Shown here piece by piece: positions 17,269-25,992 of a DNA stretch of 64,000 bases. The DNA comes from Alitabrizicola rongguiensis. Its GTDB lineage: Bacteria; Pseudomonadota; Alphaproteobacteria; Rhodobacterales; Rhodobacteraceae. How positions within the stretch are numbered: the first letter of the stretch is position 1; each line of letters starts with the position of its first letter. The position numbers and the translations under genes are program-made. The notes under the pieces were generated by a model, which was not told the origin of the DNA, did no database searches, and saw nothing but the letters and a program-made list of their open reading frames with translations. Location: contig NZ_JAKENF010000003.1 in the NCBI RefSeq assembly GCF_021491355.1, positions 496,001 through 560,000 on the forward strand, given 5' to 3'.

Positions 17269-19215
17269 ATGCAGACTCCAAGTTCGGCCTGGGAGGCCAG
17301 TCCGACCGTCCGCCAGCTTGTGGCCGCCAACCCGCTCCACGGCAACCCGCTTCGCTGCCGGGCCGATCTGGCCCGCGCGGTCGGCGATCTTTGGGCCCCT
17401 CTGAGCCGCATCTTTTCCGAAGATGGGACACGGCTTGTCCTTGGCGTCGCCGGCGCCAAGTTCGACTATGAGGCCGCGGCCTGCGAGGCGATGTTGCGCC
17501 CGCTCTGGGGACTGGCGCCGCTGGTGGCGGGCGGCGGCGAGTTTGCCGATCTTGACCGCATGCGTCAGGCCATCCTGCTGGGAACGACGCCGGGGCAACC
17601 CGGCTATTGGGGGCAGGTCTTTCCCAATGGCCAGATCTTCGTCGAGATGGCCGCGCTGGCCTCGGCGATCCTTCTGTCGCCTACGACCTTCTGGCATCCC
17701 CTGCCGCCCGAGGGCCAGACGCAGCTCGCCGAGTGGCTGGCGCAGATCAACCGCCACAGCGTCGTCGACAACAATTGGCTGTGGTTCCGGGTGCTGGTGA
17801 ATTTGGCGCTGCGCTCGATCGGGCGCGACTGGGACCCCGAGGCCACGCGCGCCGCGCTGGACCGGATCGACCATTGGTATGCGGGCGAGGGCTGTTTCCG
17901 CGACGGGAAATCGCGGCAGATCGACTACTACACGCCGATGGCCTTCCATTTTTACGGTCTCATCATGGCGCAATGCGCGGGCGACGCCTTTCCCGAGCAC
18001 GCCGCCCGCGCCCGGCAAAGGGCGCGCGACTTTGCCGGGACCTTCGACTACTGGTTCGCGCCAAATGGCGCCGCCATTCCCTTCGGCCGATCGATGACCT
18101 ATCGCATGGCGCAGGGCGCGTTCTGGTCGGCTGCTGCCTTTGCCGGGGAGGAGGTTCTGCCCTGGCCGCGGATCAAGGGGCTACTCCTGCGCCATCTGCG
18201 CTGGTGGGCGACCCAGCCCATCGCCGACCGCAACGGGGTGCTGACCGTCGGCTACAGCTATCCCGGCGGGATGGCGAGTGAGGTCTACAACGCGCCCGGC
18301 TCGCCCTATTGGGCGATGAAGCCGTTCCTGGTGCTGGCCCTTCCCGAGACCCACCCGTTCTGGCAGGCCGAAGAAGAACCGGCCGAGGCGTTGCCCGATG
18401 GTACGGTCACGGCCCCGGTCGCGGGGATGCGGCTGAGGCGCGGGGCAGGGGACGCGGTGATGCTCACCGGCGGCCAGAACGGCACCCATTTCCGCCAGAA
18501 GGGCGCGAAATATGGCCGCTTCGCCTATTCCGCGGCCTTCGGCTTTTCGGTTCCGGGCGAGGTGACCGTGCCGGACCTTCCCGATCGCAGTGCGGTCGAT
18601 TCAGGGTTGATGATCTCGCTGGACGGGCGGCGCTGGCAGGAACGCGCCGGCATTGTTCATGCGGGGATCGACCGCGGGCTGGTCTGGGGGCGCTGGCAAC
18701 CGATGGGGCGGCTGACGATTGACAGCTGGCTCGATTTCGGACCCGAGGGCTGGCATTTCCGCCTGCACCGCATCGAAAGCCTGTGGAACCTGCATGTCGC
18801 CGAAGGTGGCTTTTCGCTTGACCGGACCGGCGACGGGCCAAAGCTGCCCGAAAGCTGGCGGAAGGTGGGGCCGGGCGAGGCCGATCTGCGCACCCTATCG
18901 GGCCGGTCGATCCTGCGCGACCTGGGCGGGGTAAGGGCGGGATCGGTCGTCTCTTGCGTTCCGAACGTCAACATCCGCACGCCGCGCAGCGCCTTTCCGC
19001 GTCTTGCCGGGATGCTGCGCCCCGGCACGCATTGGCTGCTGACAGCTGCCTATGGCGCGATCGATCCGGCGGCGGCCGTGCCCGAGCCGGACCTGTCCGA
19101 GGCGATGCTCAGGATCCTGGCCGAAACCGGCGCACGGGCCGGGCGCCCGGCGGGCTGGATTCCACGGGTCCGCGCGGCGCTGTTGCGCGCCGCGCGCGAG
19201 GTCCGCGAGGTCTAA
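17269..19215 (+). CDS. DUF2264 domain-containing protein
   Basis: A 648-residue cytosolic-looking protein with no signal peptide. It matches DUF2264 by its run of motifs: NPLHGNPL at the start, NHxxDNNWLWFRVLVNLAL-type helix region (RHSVVDNNWLWFR), GCFRDGKSRQIDYYTPMAFHFYGL, APNGAAIPFGRSMTYRMAQGAFWSA and a beta-sandwich second half. The alpha/alpha-barrel look suggests a glycoside hydrolase or polysaccharide-lyase-like enzyme, but the family has no firm activity that I can cite. The ATG at 17269 has CAGGGAAG upstream; the frame is open further up without support. It is convergent with the sugar acid operon downstream. Confidence 0.85.
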   Translation: MQTPSSAWEASPTVRQLVAANPLHGNPLRCRADLARAVGDLWAPLSRIFSEDGTRLVLGVAGAKFDYEAAACEAMLRPLWGLAPLVAGGGEFADLDRMRQAILLGTTPGQPGYWGQVFPNGQIFVEMAALASAILLSPTTFWHPLPPEGQTQLAEWLAQINRHSVVDNNWLWFRVLVNLALRSIGRDWDPEATRAALDRIDHWYAGEGCFRDGKSRQIDYYTPMAFHFYGLIMAQCAGDAFPEHAARARQRARDFAGTFDYWFAPNGAAIPFGRSMTYRMAQGAFWSAAAFAGEEVLPWPRIKGLLLRHLRWWATQPIADRNGVLTVGYSYPGGMASEVYNAPGSPYWAMKPFLVLALPETHPFWQAEEEPAEALPDGTVTAPVAGMRLRRGAGDAVMLTGGQNGTHFRQKGAKYGRFAYSAAFGFSVPGEVTVPDLPDRSAVDSGLMISLDGRRWQERAGIVHAGIDRGLVWGRWQPMGRLTIDSWLDFGPEGWHFRLHRIESLWNLHVAEGGFSLDRTGDGPKLPESWRKVGPGEADLRTLSGRSILRDLGGVRAGSVVSCVPNVNIRTPRSAFPRLAGMLRPGTHWLLTAAYGAIDPAAAVPEPDLSEAMLRILAETGARAGRPAGWIPRVRAALLRAAREVREV

Positions 19216-19246
19216 CTGACGGTCAGTCGGCTGGTCAGTCTGCGGA

Positions 19247-20095
19247 TCACTGCGCCGCGCGCGTGACCTGTCGCTGTTCACCCAGCCCTTCGATGCCAAG
19301 GGTCATCACCTGGCCGGGCTTCAGATAGACCGGCTCGGGCTTGCGGCCCATGCCGACGCCGGGCGGGGTCCCGGTCGAGATGATGTCGCCGGGCTGCAGC
19401 GACATGAACTGGCTGATGTAATGGACAAGGTGGCGCACGCCGTAGACCATCGTCTTGGTCGAGCCATCCTGGCATTTCTGCCCGTCGACCTCGAGCCACA
19501 TCTTCAGGTTCTGCGGATCGGGCACCTCGTCGGCGGTCACCAGCCACGGGCCGGTCGGTCCGAAGGTATCGGCCGACTTGCCCTTGACCCATTGCCCCGC
19601 ACGTTCGATCTGGAAGGCGCGCTCGGAGACGTCGTTGATGACGCAATACCCCGCGACATGATCCAGCGCATGGGCTTCGTCGATATAGACTCCGCCTTTG
19701 CCGATCACCACGCCCAGCTCGACCTCCCAGTCGGTCTTGACGGAATTCCGCGGGATGATGACGTCATCGTTCGGGCCGCAGATCGCCGAGGTCGCCTTCA
19801 TGAACAGGACGGGTTCAGGGGGAACGGCAAGGTTCGACTCCGCCGCGTGATCGGCATAGTTCAGACCGACGCAGATGAACTTCCCCACGCGGCCCACGCA
19901 GGGGCCGATCCGGGGCGAACCGGTTACCACAGGCAGGCTTTCAGGGTTCAGGGCCCGGATCTGCGCAAGCCCTTCGGGCGTCAGGACCTCGCCGGCGATG
20001 TCCGGTACATGAGCGGACAGATCGCGGAGATGGCCGCGCGCATCCAGAATACCAGGTTTCTCGGCCCCGACAGGACCATAGCGAAAGAGTCTCAT
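19247..20095 (-). CDS. Fumarylacetoacetate hydrolase family protein, likely 2,4-diketo-3-deoxy-L-fuconate hydrolase
   Basis: A 282-residue FAH-fold enzyme: a short N-terminal domain, then GKFICVGLNYADHAAE, the metal-binding DWEVELGVVIGKG and IDEAHALDHVAGYCVINDVSERAFQ, and GDIISTGTPPGVGMGRKP. These are features of the FAHD/ureidoglycolate-lyase-like group that includes 2,4-diketo-3-deoxy-L-fuconate hydrolase. The neighbouring SDR, dehydratase, lactonase and aldo/keto reductase supply the earlier steps, which favours that assignment; it would yield pyruvate and L-lactate. Last gene of a three-gene minus-strand operon; 8 bp after the SDR gene. Confidence 0.85.
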   Translation of the reverse strand: MRLFRYGPVGAEKPGILDARGHLRDLSAHVPDIAGEVLTPEGLAQIRALNPESLPVVTGSPRIGPCVGRVGKFICVGLNYADHAAESNLAVPPEPVLFMKATSAICGPNDDVIIPRNSVKTDWEVELGVVIGKGGVYIDEAHALDHVAGYCVINDVSERAFQIERAGQWVKGKSADTFGPTGPWLVTADEVPDPQNLKMWLEVDGQKCQDGSTKTMVYGVRHLVHYISQFMSLQPGDIISTGTPPGVGMGRKPEPVYLKPGQVMTLGIEGLGEQRQVTRAAQ

Positions 20096-20103
20096 GTGTT
20101 ACC

Positions 20104-20838
20104 TCAGGTATTGGTCCAGCCGCCGTCGATTGCGATGGCCTGGCCGGTGACAAACGCACTTTCGTCGCTTGCCAGATAGACCGCAAGGGCCGCAATCTCC
20201 TCTGCCGTACCCAGGCGACCCATTGGTTGCCGGGCGACAAAGGCCTTGTGCGCCGCCTCGTAGTCTCCGGTCGCGGCAAGGCGTCCGCGCAGCGACGGGC
20301 TGTCGACCGTGCCGGGGCAGATCGCGTTGCAGCGGATGCCGCGGGTGACGAAATCGGCGGCGACCGACTTGGTCAGCCCGATCGTTGCCGCCTTGGTGAC
20401 ACCGTAGACAAAGCGGTTGGGTGCCGCGATCAGCGAGGACACCGCCGAGGCGATGTTGATGATCGACCCGCCACCGTTGTCGAGCATGGCCGGCAGGAAG
20501 GCCTTGGTCACCCGATACAGCGCGCGCGTGTTCAGGTTCACCGAGAAATCGAAGGCGGCATCGTCGCAATCAAGGATCGTGCCGCTGTGGACGAAGCCCG
20601 CGCAGTTGAACAGGACATCGATCGCGCCGATGCGGGCGGCCATGGCGCTGACTGCAGCACCGTCGGTCACGTCGAAGACATGAGCCTCGATCCCTTTTTC
20701 CTTCAGCGGTTCCAGCGCGGTCGCCGAGATGTCGGTGGCGATCACCCGCGCGCCTTCGGCCTTGAAGGCGAGTGCGGTCGCAAGCCCGATGCCCGCGCCC
20801 GAGGCGGTGCAGAAGGCGGTCTTTCCCTTGAGTCTCAC
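20104..20838 (-). CDS. SDR oxidoreductase, likely 2-keto-3-deoxy-L-fuconate dehydrogenase
   Basis: A 244-residue classical short-chain dehydrogenase: NAD-binding TASGAGIGLA at about 11-20, acidic D36 in ATDIS favouring NAD over NADP, NCAG, catalytic Tyr145 and Lys149 in YGVTK, and a C-terminal DGGWTNT. The start SRLKGK-type N-terminus (MRLKGKTAFCTASGAG) and the tail resemble the BDH2/2-keto-3-deoxy-L-fuconate 4-dehydrogenase group. It starts with GTG at 20838, with AGGGAG upstream. Second in the operon with the UxaA-like dehydratase and the FAH enzyme, matching consecutive steps. Confidence 0.85.
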   Translation of the reverse strand: MRLKGKTAFCTASGAGIGLATALAFKAEGARVIATDISATALEPLKEKGIEAHVFDVTDGAAVSAMAARIGAIDVLFNCAGFVHSGTILDCDDAAFDFSVNLNTRALYRVTKAFLPAMLDNGGGSIINIASAVSSLIAAPNRFVYGVTKAATIGLTKSVAADFVTRGIRCNAICPGTVDSPSLRGRLAATGDYEAAHKAFVARQPMGRLGTAEEIAALAVYLASDESAFVTGQAIAIDGGWTNT

Positions 20839-20848
20839 GGCGTTCTCC

Positions 20849-22387
20849 CTACATCACCGCGCCCATGGCCCAGGGCACGAATTCCGCGCCGCCGAAGCCG
20901 AGTTCTTCCGATTTCGTCTTTTCCCCGGAGGCGACCCGCAGGAAAAGCTCAAATATTTCTTGGCCTTTCTCTTCGATGCTCACTCCGTCCGTGATGATGT
21001 CGCCGCAGTTGATATCCATGTCCTCGGACATGCGGGCATACATCTCGGAATTGGTGGCAAGCTTGATGCAGGGGGTGGGCTTGTAGCCCGACACGGACCC
21101 GCGCCCGGTGGTGAAGGCGATCAGGTTGGCGCCAGAGGCGATCTGCCCGGTGACCGATGTCGGGTCGTAGCCGGGGCTGTCCATGAAGACAAAGCCGCGC
21201 TCTGTGATCGGTTCGGCAAACTTGTAGACCTGTGTCAGCGGCGCAGCCCCACCTTTGGCGACGGCGCCGAGCGACTTTTCTAGGATCGTCGTCAATCCGC
21301 CTTTCTTGTTTCCTGGCGAAGGGTTGTTGTCCATTTCTCCACCATTGCGTGAAGTATAGTCCTCCCACCACCGGATGCGCTCTACGATTTTCTGGCCTAC
21401 CTCTGGCGTGACGGCCCGACGCGTCAGAAGATGTTCCGCGCCATAGATCTCGGATGTTTCCGACAGGATCGTGGTCCCGCCATGGGCGACCAGAAGGTCC
21501 GAGGCATAGCCAAGCGCCGGATTGGCGGTAATCCCGGAATATCCATCCGAACCACCGCATTGCAGGCCGATCATCAAGTGTTCCAGCCCCGCCGGGCGGC
21601 GGACGGCCTTGTTCGCCTCTTCGGCCATCTCGCGCAAGATCGCGAGGCCGCGTTCGATGGTCTTTCGCGTCCCTCCCGTCTGCTGGATGGTCATGTAACG
21701 GAAGGTTCCGGTTTCCTTCATGCGGGCGCGGCCGACCAGATCGGGGATCTGCATGACCTCGCAACCGAGACCGACCAGGAGGATCGCGGCGAAGTTCGGG
21801 TTGCGGGCATAGCCGGCCAGCGTGCGGAAGAGCGTGTCATAGCCCTCGTCCTTTCCCGACATGCCGCAGCCTGTGCCATGGACGATCGGCACGACGCCAT
21901 CGACGTTCGGGTAGTCGGCAAGCCAGCCCTCGCGCTCGACCGCCTCGGCGATGAAGCGCGCGACCGAACCCGAGCAGTTCACCGAGGTGAGGATGCCGAT
22001 GTAGTTGCGGGTGCCCACGCTACCATCGGGGCGGTGGTAGCCCAGGAAGGTCCGTGTCCCGGTCGGGGCGGGCAGGGGGCGGACCTCGGTTGAAAAGGCG
22101 AAGTCCTGCTCATGCGCCCCCATGCCAAGGTTGTGGGTATGGACATGTTCGCCAGCCGCGATCGGCCGGGTCGCGACGCCGATGATCTGTCCATAGCGCA
22201 GGACATTCTCCCCTTCGGCAATCGCCCGGATGGCAATCTTGTGGCCGCGTGAGATCGGGCCTGCCAGCGGCGCAGCAACCTCGGCCACGGTGACTCCGGA
22301 CCCCAGATCGCGTAGGGCGATCACGACGTTGTCCTCGGGCGAAAGCCGGATTATGTCGGCCGTGGCTTGGGAGTGGGGATTGTTCAT
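20849..22387 (-). CDS. UxaA/altronate dehydratase family sugar acid dehydratase
   Basis: A 512-residue full-length UxaA-family protein: an N-terminal SAF domain (about 15-90, with PIAAGEHVHTHNL) and the long C-terminal domain with GYHRPDGSVGTRNYIGI, HGTGCGM, GLQCGGSDGYSGITANPALG and NNPSPGNKKGG. The conserved cysteines and histidines are consistent with an iron-dependent dehydratase. Characterised members act on altronate or galactarate; here the context suggests it dehydrates an L-fuconate-like sugar acid in place of the enolase-type fuconate dehydratase. First gene of the minus-strand operon, divergent from gntR with one regulator site between them. Confidence 0.85.
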   Translation of the reverse strand: MNNPHSQATADIIRLSPEDNVVIALRDLGSGVTVAEVAAPLAGPISRGHKIAIRAIAEGENVLRYGQIIGVATRPIAAGEHVHTHNLGMGAHEQDFAFSTEVRPLPAPTGTRTFLGYHRPDGSVGTRNYIGILTSVNCSGSVARFIAEAVEREGWLADYPNVDGVVPIVHGTGCGMSGKDEGYDTLFRTLAGYARNPNFAAILLVGLGCEVMQIPDLVGRARMKETGTFRYMTIQQTGGTRKTIERGLAILREMAEEANKAVRRPAGLEHLMIGLQCGGSDGYSGITANPALGYASDLLVAHGGTTILSETSEIYGAEHLLTRRAVTPEVGQKIVERIRWWEDYTSRNGGEMDNNPSPGNKKGGLTTILEKSLGAVAKGGAAPLTQVYKFAEPITERGFVFMDSPGYDPTSVTGQIASGANLIAFTTGRGSVSGYKPTPCIKLATNSEMYARMSEDMDINCGDIITDGVSIEEKGQEIFELFLRVASGEKTKSEELGFGGAEFVPWAMGAVM

Positions 22388-22459
22388 CTTGAAGCTGTCC
22401 AGGGACTGAGGGCCGTTCCTGACGTGGCGGCAGGACTTGACAGGAAGGGCTGAGGGGCT

Positions 22460-22474
22460 AACATGTTAGCATGC
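22460..22474. promoter_or_regulatory. GntR-type operator, site 1
   Basis: AACATGTTAGCATGC, built on the inverted repeat CATG-N4-CATG; the overlapping GCTAACATGTTAGC is itself a perfect palindrome. It lies between the dehydratase gene and gntR and overlaps the putative gntR start codon, which suggests autoregulation. Sites 2 and 3 share the same core. Confidence 0.7.
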
Positions 22475-23217
22475 TACCCGTGAATGATCCCGAGACGCAA
22501 GAGCCAATCCAGCCGGAATCCTTGCTGACTCCCCTGACGGCCTTCGAGGGCTCTCTGGGACAGAAGGTCTATTTGTCGCTCAAGCAGGCCATTATCGCGC
22601 TGGTATTCAAGCCTGGCGAGGCGCTGCGCAAGCAGGAGATCTGCGACCGTCTGGGGGTCTCGCGTTCCCCCGTCTCCGAGGCCGTGGCGCGGCTGGCAGG
22701 CGAGGGGCTTGTAGAGGTCGTCCCGCAGGCGGGAACCTTCGTCGCGCGCTTCTCCATGCAGGAGATCCGCGAGGGCGCGTTCCTGCGCGAGGCTCTCGAA
22801 CTTGCGGCTGTCGAGATGGTTGCCAAGACCATCACCGACGAGCAGATCGCGCTTCTGAAGCGGAACCTCCGGGTGCAGGAGGTGCTGGTCGCCGACGGGG
22901 ATCAGGCCGGATTTTACGAGATGGACAGCCAGATGCATGAGCTGATCCTGTCCTTCACCGGGTTTCGCCGTCTGGCTCCGATCGCCGAAACCCTGTGGGT
23001 GCAGGTGAACCGCGCAAGGCAACTGGTCCTGCCAAGGCCGGGCCGCCTTCAGGCGACGATCAAGGAGCACAAGGCGATCATCGCCGCGCTCGAGGCGCGC
23101 GAACCCTACGGTGCCCGCGCCGCAACGCGCACGCACCTGCGCCAGCTCGTGAGCCTGCTGGAAGAGACGGCCAAGCAGAAGCCCGAGCTTTTCGCCGAGC
23201 CCGTTCAGAGGCCATAG
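22471..23217 (+). CDS. GntR family transcriptional regulator (FadR/FCD subfamily)
   Basis: A 248-residue regulator. The winged helix at about 30-95 contains LGQKVYLSLKQAIIALVFKPGEALRKQ and LGVSRSPVSEAVARLAGEGLVEV; the C-terminal FCD ligand domain has LREALELAAVEMV, MDSQMHELI and KEHKAIIAALEAREP, with acidic and histidine residues that bind metal in this family. It probably senses a sugar acid from the surrounding pathway and binds the three RACATKYTAGYATG sites. The ATG at 22471 falls inside site 1; a GTG at 22480 is another possible start. Its end overlaps the convergent lactonase gene by 13 bp. Confidence 0.9.
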   Translation: MLPVNDPETQEPIQPESLLTPLTAFEGSLGQKVYLSLKQAIIALVFKPGEALRKQEICDRLGVSRSPVSEAVARLAGEGLVEVVPQAGTFVARFSMQEIREGAFLREALELAAVEMVAKTITDEQIALLKRNLRVQEVLVADGDQAGFYEMDSQMHELILSFTGFRRLAPIAETLWVQVNRARQLVLPRPGRLQATIKEHKAIIAALEAREPYGARAATRTHLRQLVSLLEETAKQKPELFAEPVQRP

Positions 23218-24038
23218 AACTCCGCCGCCGTGCCTCCGAAGATCCGGTCGCGCGCGGCTTGCGGCAAATGCGCGGTCAGATCGAGTGCGGCCTGACGCCA
23301 GCTGGCATAGCTGGCCGCCAGCAGACAGACCGGCCAGTCCGATCCCCACATCACCCGTTCCGGACCGAAGACCGCGAGGATGTGGTCGACGTAGGGTCTG
23401 AGGTCCTGCAATGTCCAGTCGGGCCGCGCCTCGGTGACGAGAGCCGAGAACTTGCAATAGGCCCCGGTCTCTCCGGCGAGGCGGGCCATCCCGTCGGCCC
23501 AGTGCGCGAAGGCTGCCAGGGAATGATCGCGGATTTGCGGCTTCATGCAGTGGTCGATCACCACCCGCAGGTCGGGGTAGCGCCGCAGCAGCGTCAGGAA
23601 ATGCCCGAGATGGCGGGGAAAGCCGAGCGCATCGAAGGTCAGGCCGTTCTCGATGAGGGCGCGATAGGCCCATTGCACGTCATCCCGGTGCATCCAGCCA
23701 TCGTCGGGCAGGTCCTGGATCATGGGACGGACGCCCTTGAACTTCGGATGCCCCGCAAGGCGTCGCAGGACGGCCGCAGCGGCGGGGCGCTCGAAATCCA
23801 CCCAGCCGACAACGCCCGCCACCATCTCGCCGGCATCGGCGAGGCCCAGCATGTATTCGCTTTCTTCTATGGACGGGGCAGCCTGGACCAGAACCGTCCG
23901 CTCGACACCCGCCTGTGACAGAAGCGGGGCGAGATCGGCCGGACCCCAGACCCTGTTCAGCGTCGCGTTGTCCTTCGGCATCCAGCCGTAATCGCCGCGG
24001 CCGGGGTTCCAGAAATGTTGATGGGCGTCGATCTGCAT
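23205..24038 (-). CDS. Amidohydrolase 2 family lactonase (L-fuconolactonase-like)
   Basis: A 277-residue TIM-barrel amidohydrolase of the COG3618 lactonase group. It begins MQIDAHQHFWNPGRGDYGWM, with the metal-site HxH motif at residues 6-8; later VVIDHCMKP and the catalytic aspartate region VMWGSDWPVCLL. Characterised relatives hydrolyse L-fucono-1,4-lactone or L-rhamnonolactone. It follows the aldo/keto reductase by 15 bp, which would produce its lactone substrate, so the pair forms steps one and two of an oxidative deoxysugar route. Confidence 0.88.
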   Translation of the reverse strand: MQIDAHQHFWNPGRGDYGWMPKDNATLNRVWGPADLAPLLSQAGVERTVLVQAAPSIEESEYMLGLADAGEMVAGVVGWVDFERPAAAAVLRRLAGHPKFKGVRPMIQDLPDDGWMHRDDVQWAYRALIENGLTFDALGFPRHLGHFLTLLRRYPDLRVVIDHCMKPQIRDHSLAAFAHWADGMARLAGETGAYCKFSALVTEARPDWTLQDLRPYVDHILAVFGPERVMWGSDWPVCLLAASYASWRQAALDLTAHLPQAARDRIFGGTAAEFYGL

Positions 24039-24053
24039 GTCCGCTTCCCGCGA

Positions 24054-25082
24054 TCAGACGGGCGCATCGGGATGGAGCAGTCCCGCCGCCCGGAAATCCG
24101 CCCAGAGCGCGTCAGGGATCTTGGCCCCGGCCGCGGCGGCATTGCTGTCAACCTCGGTGACGGCCTGCCCGCCGGGGATCACGGACACGACCGCTGGATG
24201 GCGCAGCGGAAACTGGAAGGCTGCGTCGACCATCCGCACGTTATGGCGGGCGCAGATCTCCTGGATCCGTGTTGCGCGCTCCAGCACCCAATCCGGGGCT
24301 GGGGCGTATTTGTAGAAGGCTCCGGGCCGCGGACCGGTGGCGAGGATGCCTGAATTGTAGGGTGCGCCGATCACCACGCCGATGCCGCGCGACTGGGCAA
24401 GGGGAAGGAAGCTGTCGAGCGCCGTCTGGTCGAGCAGCGTATAGGGACCGGCCAGCAGGAAGATGTCGAAATCGCCGCGCTCGGCCAGCATCTGGCACGG
24501 CTCCCATTCGTTGACCCCGGCGCCGAAGGCCTTGATGACCCCTTCGTCGCGCAGGCGAAGAAGCGCGCGGTAGCCGCCGGCCATGAACTCCTCGATCCGG
24601 GCATCCATCTTGTCCTTGCCGCCCTGCGAATAGATGTCGAGGTCATGGGCATAGAGGATATCGACCCGGTCGAGCCCCAGCCGCTCCAGGCTGATCTCGA
24701 AGCTCTTGAGCACGCCGTCATAGCTGTAGTCGAAGACCTCCTTGCGGGCGGGCGTGTCGAAGAACTTGCCGATCGCATCGGGCTGTTCGCCGGGGGCGCA
24801 GGTGCGCAGGAGGCGTCCGACCTTGGTCGAGATCACGTAGTCCTCGCGCGGCTTGCTGCGCAGGAAGCGGTTCAGGCGCGTCTCGGACAGGCCCATGCCG
24901 TAGAGCGGCGCGGTATCGAAGTAGCGGATGCCTGCCTGCCAGGCGCGCGCCAGGATCTCGTCCGCCGCTTCGTCCGAGATCGCCCGGTACAGGTTGCCGA
25001 TCGGCGCCGCGCCGAAGCCGAGCGTGGTGAAGGTGAGTCCTCCGTTGCCGATCCGGTCCCAGTGTCTTGTCGTCAGAGCCAT
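24054..25082 (-). CDS. Aldo/keto reductase, probable L-fucose/D-threo-aldose 1-dehydrogenase
   Basis: A 342-residue aldo/keto reductase. The catalytic tetrad is visible as Asp56 and Tyr61 (YFDTAPLYG), Lys87 (ISTKVGR) and the histidine in ILYAHDLD. The C-terminal part with PLRHPAVVSVIPGG matches the cofactor loop. The group includes bacterial L-fucose (D-threo-aldose) 1-dehydrogenases and pyridoxal dehydrogenases. ATG at 25082 has GGGAGGA upstream and is better than the in-frame TTG before it. Divergent from the BtpA/M42/kinase operon, with regulator site 2 between. Confidence 0.85.
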   Translation of the reverse strand: MALTTRHWDRIGNGGLTFTTLGFGAAPIGNLYRAISDEAADEILARAWQAGIRYFDTAPLYGMGLSETRLNRFLRSKPREDYVISTKVGRLLRTCAPGEQPDAIGKFFDTPARKEVFDYSYDGVLKSFEISLERLGLDRVDILYAHDLDIYSQGGKDKMDARIEEFMAGGYRALLRLRDEGVIKAFGAGVNEWEPCQMLAERGDFDIFLLAGPYTLLDQTALDSFLPLAQSRGIGVVIGAPYNSGILATGPRPGAFYKYAPAPDWVLERATRIQEICARHNVRMVDAAFQFPLRHPAVVSVIPGGQAVTEVDSNAAAAGAKIPDALWADFRAAGLLHPDAPV

Positions 25083-25102
25083 CAAATCCTCCCTCTTCCA
25101 CT

Positions 25103-25117
25103 GACATGCTAGTATGA
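25103..25117. promoter_or_regulatory. GntR-type operator, site 2
   Basis: GACATGCTAGTATGA matches sites 1 and 3 over the RACATKYTAGYATG core. It lies 21 bp before the aldo/keto reductase start and 72 bp before the BtpA-like gene, in the middle of this divergent promoter region. Confidence 0.65.
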
Positions 25118-25188
25118 TTTCTCTTGGTGTGCACCCGCTTCGCGTCTAGTGTCGGTGCACGGGGGCCTGTGGCTCCGGGGGAGGAAAA

Positions 25189-25992
25189 GTGAGCAATTTC
25201 AGACGTGTCTTCGGGCCCGGCAAGCCGGTGATCGCCATGGTGCATCTTGGCGCGCTGCCGGGGGCGCCGCTGTTCGATTCGGCGGCCGGGCTTGAAGGGC
25301 TGGTCGAGGGCGCGCGCGCAGACCTGCACGCGCTTCAGGCCGCGGGCTTCGATGCGGTGATGTTCGGTAACGAGAATGACCGGCCCTACGAGTTCAAGGT
25401 CGATACCGCCTCGACCGCGACCATGGCCTATGTGATCGGAAGGCTCCGGCCCGAGATCGCCGTGCCCTTTGGCGTGAACGTGCTGTGGGACCCGATGAGT
25501 TCGGTGGCTTTGGCCGCCGCGACGGGGGCGAGTTTCGTGCGCGAGATCTTTACCGGCACCTATGCAAGCGACATGGGGCCATGGACCCCCGATGCGGGCG
25601 CGGCACTCCGCTACCGCACACGGGTCGGGCGGGGCGATCTGGCGATGCTTTACAATGTCTCGGCCGAATTCGCCGACAGCCTCGACCAGCGGCCCTTGCC
25701 TGACCGGGCACGCAGCGCGGTCTTCTCCTCGATCCCCGATGCGGTGCTCGTCTCTGGCCAGATCACTGGCGAAGCTGCGGAATTGTCGGATCTGGAGGGA
25801 GTGAAACGCGTTCTGCCCGACACGCCGGTGCTGGCCAATACCGGGGTAAAGCATGCCACGGTGGCCGACGTGCTGCGAGTGGCCGATGGCTGCATCGTCG
25901 GTTCGGCGCTCAAAGTCGACGGCCATACCTGGAACGCGGTCGATCCCGAGCGGGCGAAGGACTTCATGGCGCGGGTGAGGGCGGTCAGGTGA
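25189..25992 (+). CDS. BtpA/SgcQ family TIM-barrel protein
   Basis: A 267-residue BtpA-family protein, with VIAMVHLGALPGAPLF at the start, FDAVMFGNENDRPYEF, PFGVNVLWDPMSSVALAAATGASFVREI and NTGVKHATVADVLRVADGCIVGSALKVDG. The (beta/alpha)8 pattern and phosphate-type C-terminal loop suggest an enzyme on a phosphorylated sugar. BtpA itself was linked to photosystem I stability, but SgcQ-type members sit in sugar operons, as here. GTG start at 25189 with GGGGAGGAAAA upstream. First gene of a four-gene operon and overlaps the M42 gene by 4 bp. Confidence 0.85.
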   Translation: MSNFRRVFGPGKPVIAMVHLGALPGAPLFDSAAGLEGLVEGARADLHALQAAGFDAVMFGNENDRPYEFKVDTASTATMAYVIGRLRPEIAVPFGVNVLWDPMSSVALAAATGASFVREIFTGTYASDMGPWTPDAGAALRYRTRVGRGDLAMLYNVSAEFADSLDQRPLPDRARSAVFSSIPDAVLVSGQITGEAAELSDLEGVKRVLPDTPVLANTGVKHATVADVLRVADGCIVGSALKVDGHTWNAVDPERAKDFMARVRAVR